41,976 nt of DNA from Candidatus Parcubacteria bacterium (GTDB lineage Bacteria > Patescibacteriota > Minisyncoccia > Phycocordibacterales > UBA12088). The stretch is taken from assembly GCA_003694545.1 (NCBI GenBank), contig RFKD01000040.1, forward strand, positions 1-41,976, written 5' to 3'. Each line of letters starts with the position of its first letter. Within the stretch, counting starts at the first letter, position 1. This document shows, piece after piece, positions 37,485 to 41,976 of this stretch. Both the position numbers and the translations under genes were made by a program. The notes beneath the pieces are model-generated. The model saw only the letters and a program-made list of their open reading frames with translations. It was not told where the DNA came from and did no database searches.

Positions 37485-38575
37485 GCGGCGCTTTCTTGTT
37501 GCTCAGCGGATTGCAGGGTGGAGCGGATTTGCCGAAGCAGGTCTCGTGCCACATCCTTGTTGGCGCGCAGGAAGGTTCGCGCGGCGTCGTAACCGCGGCC
37601 GAGCTTGTGCTCGCCAAATGCATACGAGCCGCCCTCTTTGGTGATGAGTTTGAACCGTTCGCCAAGGGCGAGCATTTCTCCTTCGCGGGATATTCCTTCG
37701 TTATAAAGGAGATCAAATTCTGTTTGGCGGAACGGGGGCGCGACTTTGTTCTTCACCACCTTCACGCGGTGCCTCCCGCCAACAACCTCCTCGCCTTTTT
37801 TGATTTGCGCGATGCGTCGGATGTCTAAGCGCACGGAGGCATAAAACTTCAACGCGCGTCCGCCGGGGGTGATTTCTGGGTTGCCAAACATCACGCCAAT
37901 TTGCATGCGCACTTGGTTGATAAATATCACAAGCGCTTTTGACCGGTGGATGATGGCGGTGAGTTTGCGCAACGCTTGCGACATCAGCCGTGCTTGTTTG
38001 CCCACATGCTGCGCCCCCATATCCCCTTCAATCTCGTCGCGCGGAGTGAGCGCGGCAACGGAATCCACGACGATAACATCAACATCCCCCGTGCGTACCA
38101 ACTGTTCCACAATTTCCAACGCCTGCTCGCCCGTGTCGGGCTGGGAAATCAAGAGGCGATCGAGGTTGACGCCGATGCGCTTGGCGTATTCTGGGTCTAA
38201 AGCATGCTCCGCGTCGATAAATGCGGCAATACCCCCCTTGCGCTGGGCTTCGGCAACCGCGTGAAGCGCGAGCGTGGTTTTCCCGGAGGATTCAGGGCCG
38301 TAAATCTCCACCATCCTTCCGCGCGGGTAGCCGCCAATGCCAAGCGCCCAGTCAAGGCCCAGTGATCCCGAGGGGATAGCATCAACATCAACATGAGGCG
38401 CCTCCCGCAAGGTAACAATTGCGTCTTCCCCAAAGCGGGCGCGCACCGCGCGCATCGCTTCTTCTATGCGCTTGCGAGTCTCATCGGCTGTCGGTGGGGA
38501 GTTGTTGGGGGATGTCTTCGGTGGTGCTGGCTTGGCTGGTTTCTTGCGGGGATTCATTTTGGAAGTCTTGCTCAT
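37481..38575 (-). CDS. recA: Recombinase RecA
   Basis: This 364-aa protein binds ssDNA and ATP and drives strand exchange and LexA-type cleavage. Walker A GPESSGKT is at residues 93-100, and Walker B is in VDVIVVDSVAAL. Loop L1 is near EGDMGAQHVGKQARLMSQALRKL, and FINQVRMQIGVMFGNPEITPGGRALKFYAS contains loop L2. The N-terminus has an unusual Lys/Pro/Ser-rich extension (about residues 1-30) before the oligomerisation helix. The start at 38575 is set by TATACT 7 nt upstream. The first 95 nt overlap, in another frame, the end of the upstream Ig-like gene. Confidence 0.96.
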   Translation of the reverse strand: MSKTSKMNPRKKPAKPAPPKTSPNNSPPTADETRKRIEEAMRAVRARFGEDAIVTLREAPHVDVDAIPSGSLGLDWALGIGGYPRGRMVEIYGPESSGKTTLALHAVAEAQRKGGIAAFIDAEHALDPEYAKRIGVNLDRLLISQPDTGEQALEIVEQLVRTGDVDVIVVDSVAALTPRDEIEGDMGAQHVGKQARLMSQALRKLTAIIHRSKALVIFINQVRMQIGVMFGNPEITPGGRALKFYASVRLDIRRIAQIKKGEEVVGGRHRVKVVKNKVAPPFRQTEFDLLYNEGISREGEMLALGERFKLITKEGGSYAFGEHKLGRGYDAARTFLRANKDVARDLLRQIRSTLQSAEQQESAA

Positions 38576-38945
38576 GTGAAGTAGTATACGCTTCTTTCGG
38601 GTGCGCGACAAGGGTGAGAGTGCGGCGCACGGTTCGCCCAAGGCGATCGTGCGCTTCAAGTGTGAGGTAATTGATGCCCGGGGCGGGGTCGTAGACATAT
38701 TCAAAAAACCCCTGCACATCAAGCGCCACGGGCGCCCCGTTAACGCTTAGTGTTGTTGCTTGTGTAGCCTTTCCAAAAACGCGCAGTGGGGCGGCAGTTG
38801 CGACCACGGTTTCTGGTTGCGGGCCGTATATTTCAATACGCGGCCCCAAGAGAACACCTCGTAAAGCAAACAGTGAGATTCCCGTTGCCATTCCCGCGAA
38901 AAGCCCCATCAGAGCAAAGCGCTGCAAGCGGGTGAGGTTAAACAT
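38481..38945 (-). CDS. Single-pass membrane protein with a bacterial Ig-like (glucodextranase-B type) domain
   Basis: This 154-aa protein has an N-terminal membrane helix (about residues 10-30, FALMGLFAGMATGISLFALRG). One beta-sandwich domain follows, with IEIYGPQPETVVATAAPLRVFGKATQATTLSVNGAPVALDVQGFFEYVYDPAPGINYLTLEAHDRLGRTV, the pattern of the glucodextranase-B/Ig-like family (carbohydrate- or protein-binding fold). The tail is polar and Gln/Ser/Thr-rich. The gene starts 3 nt after ftsK and ends inside recA. Function unknown; an envelope role near FtsK is possible. Confidence 0.75.
   Translation of the reverse strand: MFNLTRLQRFALMGLFAGMATGISLFALRGVLLGPRIEIYGPQPETVVATAAPLRVFGKATQATTLSVNGAPVALDVQGFFEYVYDPAPGINYLTLEAHDRLGRTVRRTLTLVAHPKEAYTTSHEQDFQNESPQETSQASTTEDIPQQLPTDSR
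38583..38588 (-). promoter_or_regulatory. -10 box of recA
   Basis: TATACT on the minus strand ends 7 nt before the recA ATG and lies inside the coding sequence of the Ig-like protein gene. No LexA-type operator was recognised here. Confidence 0.6.
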
Positions 38946-38948
38946 AGG

Positions 38949-41285
38949 TTATGCCTGGACAGCAGGCGTTTCCTCATCTCGGGAAGACGGGGCTGTTTGA
39001 TAGGTGTCGTACGCCTGTGGGAGCACTTCTCGCGGCTTTGAGCCGTCCGCCGGCCCAATGATGCCGCGCTCTTGCAACAGGTCCATAATGCGCGCCGCTC
39101 GCGAATAGCCAATGCGCAATTTGCGCTGAAGAAGGGAAGTGGACGCTTTGCCGTGCTCTAACACAACCCGTTTGGCTTCCTCGTACACCTCGTCGTCGTC
39201 TTCTTCCTCGAGAGCCGCGCTCAGCATCGCGCCGTTGCGCGCTTCCGCTTCAAAATCGATGGAGGCAGTCGCGTCAAGCGAGCCACCCTGCTTTTTCCAA
39301 TAACGCGCTATTTTCTTCACTTCTTCTTCGGAAATAAATGGGGCCTGCAGGCGCACGGGCTTTGCCCGGTCGCCCGAGAGGTACAGCATATCGCCAGCGC
39401 CCAGCAACTTTTCCGCGCCCCCCTGATCCAGAATGGTGCGTGAGTCGATTTGCGAGGAAACCTGCAGCGCGATGCGCGTGGGAATGTTTGCCTTAATAAG
39501 GCCCGTGATGACATTCACTGACGGGCGTTGCGTGGAGAGAATGAGGTGAATGCCGACCGCCCGCGACATTTGCGCGAGACGAACGACTGCCGCTTCCAAC
39601 TCGCGCGGGTAGGTTTGCATCAAATCAGCCAGTTCATCAACGATGATGACGATATACGGCATTTGGTCGGGGAGCGAGGCATTGGCGTCTTCCGCAACGC
39701 CGCCGTTTCGGCGCGCGGCTTCATACGCGGGCGCCACGATGTTCTTATGGTAGGAGTGAATGTCGCGCACCTGCTCCGCTTCGAGAATTCCGTAGCGCCG
39801 TTCCATTTCTTTAATTGCCCACTTCAACGCCAAGATGGCTTTTTTCGCATCAGTAATGACGGGTGTGAGCAAGTGAGGAATGTCGTTATAGAGCGTGAGC
39901 TCCACCCGTTTGGGATCAACCATAATAAACCGCAATGTCTCTGGCGAGTTGCGATACAGCAAAGAAGCCACCAGAGCGTGGATGGTGACCGACTTGCCCG
40001 ATCCGGTTGCGCCAGCAACTAAGAGGTGGGGCATCCGCGTGATGTCGGCGTAGTGCCCCTGGCCGGCAATGTCGCGCCCTAATGCGACCAACAAAGGGCG
40101 GTGGCTTTTTTGAAACGCGGGATCAGCAAGGAGGTTATAGAGTCCCACGGTTGCTTTCGTTTGGTTCGGAACCTCAATGCCGACCAACGGCCTGCCAGGA
40201 ATGGGCGCTTCAATGCGTATCGGGCTTGCGGCAAGCGCGAGCTCGAGGTTGCTCTGTAACGACACAATACGCGAAAGGCGCACGCCTTCGGCAGGCTTGA
40301 GGGCGTAGCGGGTAACCGTGGGGCCAACGGCAATCTCATCCATTTCCACCACGATGCCAAAGTTTTCAAGCGTCCGCTTGATGATGTTCGCGTTCGCCTT
40401 CGTGTCGCCCACGGTTGCCTTACTGCCGTCGCGCTTCAGAATGGAAAGCGGGGGCACTTCCCAGTTGGCGGCAAGGGGAGAGACGGGGATAAATTCTTCT
40501 GCAGTATCCTGCGTTTCCTCTTGCTTGGGACGCATGGCGGCCCGTGCCCGCGCGAGGATGCCGGGCGCGGGCGCCGGCGGCTCTTCTGCGCGTGGCGCCG
40601 TCTCCATTTCATGGGCAGGGGGTTGCCGCTGCGCGTCGTTGTCTTGCGTAGGTGTAGTTGCTCGCGTCTCTTCTTCCGTCTCGCTTTCCTCAAGCGTTCT
40701 GTCCGCGCTCGCGTTCGCGCTCTCGCTCTCGCGCCGCGCGCGCGCAAGTTCGCCAAGCCTTGCGATGATACGCATCGGGACAACGCGCAAGTGTGTTTCT
40801 AAAACAAGTAGGAGCCCAATGAGCGCTAAGCCGCTTACGAGGATGCCGGAGAACACGCGGCCGAATGCCGCGACAAGCGGCGCGAGCAATGTCGCGCCGA
40901 CGATGCCGCCGCTTTCCGGCACAAAGAACTCAAGCAACATCAGCGCCGAGAGGGCGAACAAGGCGGCTCCCGCGTACTTCAACCGAGACGGCCGCTGGCT
41001 TGCAATGTCAATAACGAGCGCGGCCGCCATTGTTGCTCCCAAAAGGGGGAACAAAAGGTACCCCCATCCAACGAGTTGAGAAAGCGATCCGAAAACGGTG
41101 GCTCCAACGGGTCCGGCAAGCCCAAGCGGGGCGAGCGAAAAGAAAACCGCAACAAGGGCAAGCAGAATGGCTGCCACGGTGCGTGCTGTTTCCCGCGACA
41201 CTTCCGCAAGCAACCCCTGCCACCAGCGTGTTCGCGCGCTTGGAGCATCTTTACCATTTTTGCCAGTTTTCGGGGCGCGTGCCAT
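38949..41285 (-). CDS. ftsK: DNA translocase FtsK
   Basis: This 778-aa protein has four to five N-terminal membrane helices (about residues 35-170), an Arg/Glu/Pro-rich linker (about 190-265) and the motor. The motor shows the alpha domain (ENFGIVVEMDEIAVGPTVTRYALKPAEGVRLSRI) and the beta RecA-like domain with Walker A GATGSGKS (residues 425-432), FIMVDPKRVELTLYNDIPHLLTPVITD, Walker B YIVIIVDELADLM and LILSTQRPSVNVITGLIKANIPTRIALQVSSQIDSRTILD. A C-terminal gamma winged-helix follows (ASTSLLQRKLRIGYSRAARIMDLLQERGIIGPADG) that in E. coli reads KOPS sequences. It acts at the septum in chromosome segregation. The two genes after it on this strand are the Ig-like protein and recA. Confidence 0.96.
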   Translation of the reverse strand: MARAPKTGKNGKDAPSARTRWWQGLLAEVSRETARTVAAILLALVAVFFSLAPLGLAGPVGATVFGSLSQLVGWGYLLFPLLGATMAAALVIDIASQRPSRLKYAGAALFALSALMLLEFFVPESGGIVGATLLAPLVAAFGRVFSGILVSGLALIGLLLVLETHLRVVPMRIIARLGELARARRESESANASADRTLEESETEEETRATTPTQDNDAQRQPPAHEMETAPRAEEPPAPAPGILARARAAMRPKQEETQDTAEEFIPVSPLAANWEVPPLSILKRDGSKATVGDTKANANIIKRTLENFGIVVEMDEIAVGPTVTRYALKPAEGVRLSRIVSLQSNLELALAASPIRIEAPIPGRPLVGIEVPNQTKATVGLYNLLADPAFQKSHRPLLVALGRDIAGQGHYADITRMPHLLVAGATGSGKSVTIHALVASLLYRNSPETLRFIMVDPKRVELTLYNDIPHLLTPVITDAKKAILALKWAIKEMERRYGILEAEQVRDIHSYHKNIVAPAYEAARRNGGVAEDANASLPDQMPYIVIIVDELADLMQTYPRELEAAVVRLAQMSRAVGIHLILSTQRPSVNVITGLIKANIPTRIALQVSSQIDSRTILDQGGAEKLLGAGDMLYLSGDRAKPVRLQAPFISEEEVKKIARYWKKQGGSLDATASIDFEAEARNGAMLSAALEEEDDDEVYEEAKRVVLEHGKASTSLLQRKLRIGYSRAARIMDLLQERGIIGPADGSKPREVLPQAYDTYQTAPSSRDEETPAVQA

Positions 41286-41491
41286 GCCTCTATCTTAGCA
41301 AACCCCAACGGCGCGCGCAGAATTTTTTGTTGGCAAGGGGCGCCACCTTGATCTGCTGGCGGGCTAAAAGGGAAGCGGCGGGCGCGCGGGGTACGGCAAG
41401 CGTGTTGGAGCTCTTGAAAAAAGACAATAAAGGTGTATTGTTTGGATGTGAAAAGATACAGCCTGACCGCACTGCGATATTAAGGACATCT
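41286..41491. other. Spacer between divergent ftsK and right-edge gene
   Basis: No gene is seen. TATTAA at 41478-41483, 8 nt before the ATG at 41492, is a plausible -10 for the right-hand gene; TATTGT at about 41438 is another candidate. This stretch is less GC-rich than its surroundings. Confidence 0.4.
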
Positions 41492-41976
41492 ATGGGAAAC
41501 AAAGGACAGCACACACAAGAAAGCAAAGTAGAAAACGAATTTGTCGCTCAGTATGTCCTTAAGAAAGGGGAACGCATTAGCGCCGCGCTCACAATGCTTG
41601 GAAGGCTTATAGGACAATATGACCTATACGGCAGCGCCTTTGTTAAGATGTCCCATAATGTCCTTAATGGGTGCGTCCTTTTTTCGAGCGCTCTTACAAG
41701 CGGCGAAGGTCTTGCCGCCGCCCGGAACAGCGCGGCGCAAGCGCTCCAACAAACACGTTCACTACTTTCTTCTGCGTTTTACGCGGGCATCATCAATGAA
41801 CATAATTTTCTCACGCTCAGCGAGGAAGTGAGCGCGCTCAATGTGCGCATCAACAACATAACGGAAAGCCGCTTATACGCGCTCGCGGACAGCGAGTCGT
41901 TTGTTGTTGCCTCTGCGCTTGCGCCGAGCGCGGCTTCCGCCGCCGCGGCGGGCGCGCCCGCCGCGGCGGCGGCCTC
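41492..41976 (+). CDS. Helical protein with Ala/Pro-rich tail, partial (runs off right edge)
   Basis: The frame is open from ATG 41492 to the end of the window (161 codons). The product is mostly helical: FVAQYVLKKGERISAALTMLGRLI, a Ser/Ala-rich middle (AAARNSAAQALQQTRSLLSSAFYAGIINEHNF), SALNVRINNITESRLYALAD, then an Ala-rich linker starting at about residue 143. It reminds me of a conserved but unnamed Parcubacteria family with a VAEYIxxKxERIxxAxYLVT-like opening, but this is a weak recollection. No signal peptide or membrane helix. Function unknown. Confidence 0.7.
   Translation, partial: MGNKGQHTQESKVENEFVAQYVLKKGERISAALTMLGRLIGQYDLYGSAFVKMSHNVLNGCVLFSSALTSGEGLAAARNSAAQALQQTRSLLSSAFYAGIINEHNFLTLSEEVSALNVRINNITESRLYALADSESFVVASALAPSAASAAAAGAPAAAAA
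41937..41972. repeat. Perfect 36-nt GC palindrome at right end
   Basis: Two 18-nt arms are exact reverse complements (centre between 41954 and 41955, GGGCG|CGCCC). It is entirely G and C and lies in the Ala-rich coding linker of the right-edge gene, 4 nt from the end of the window. Confidence 0.9.

Noticed and set aside
1..41976. Hairpin telomeres of a linear replicon at the two palindromic ends
   Set aside because: Both palindromes lie inside open coding frames that run off the window, which does not fit telomeres; assembly breakpoints explain them better.
1..41976. CRISPR arrays, insertion sequences, rRNA genes or a replication origin
   Set aside because: No regularly spaced repeats, transposase motifs, rRNA sequence or DnaA-box clusters were seen on either strand.

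Overview
The window looks like a chromosomal contig from an ultra-small Candidate Phyla Radiation bacterium, most likely a Parcubacteria (OD1)-type lineage with a GC-rich genome. The reasons are the compact single-copy housekeeping genes, GFTLIELL-type pseudopilins, a SIMPL protein, a short MetRS, tRNAs without an encoded CCA, an L11 gene not followed by L1, and many Parcubacteria-style exported proteins of unknown function. This placement is an inference from gene content; there is no rRNA here to test it. No insertion sequence, prophage or CRISPR array was seen. Both ends of the window are long perfect palindromes, so it may be a complete contig that broke at hairpins.

Layout. 1-3.1 kb: the start of a TrmH/SpoU RNA methylase running off the left edge, a DoxX-like membrane protein, tRNA-Lys, two minus-strand pseudopilins (one frameshifted), a heavily decayed phosphoserine-phosphatase-like HAD pseudogene, and tRNA-Val. 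3.2-12.1 kb: uppS, an RluA-type pseudouridine synthase, rplS, tRNA-Leu, a histidine phosphatase, tRNA-His, a DUF3175 gene, a glyoxalase-like protein, a GerW-like protein, an exported peptidoglycan-binding protein, an ArsR regulator, a SIMPL protein, then secE-nusG-mazG-rplK. 12.1-16.3 kb: dcd, a ThyX-like gene, tmk and glyA, which together form a dTTP supply cluster. 16.3-34.3 kb: a DUF2914 membrane protein, an M20 peptidase, and four aminoacyl-tRNA synthetase genes (argS, ileS, glyS, metG) mixed with recO, an AI-2E-type permease, several uncharacterised membrane proteins and tatD. 34.4-41.3 kb: rpsF-ssb-rpsR, efp, an ECF sigma factor with a small overlapping membrane protein, and a minus-strand ftsK - Ig-like protein - recA block. 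A helical, alanine-rich protein runs off the right edge.

The most striking item is the isoleucyl-tRNA synthetase. A complete histidine-phosphatase (phosphoglycerate-mutase fold) domain is inserted in frame inside the catalytic body, between the WxTPLPVW segment and the DVWFDSG segment, with its catalytic residues intact. I know of no characterised enzyme with this architecture.

A second window-wide feature is promoter placement. About twenty genes have a TATACT-like -10 hexamer, often preceded by TGG, ending only 6-11 nt before the start codon. The four tRNA genes have the same spacing before their mature 5' ends. Most of these messages are therefore probably leaderless, and this spacing was used here to choose start codons. 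A minority of genes (for example 7826, 9139, 17663) instead carry a recognisable Shine-Dalgarno sequence inside operon-like runs.
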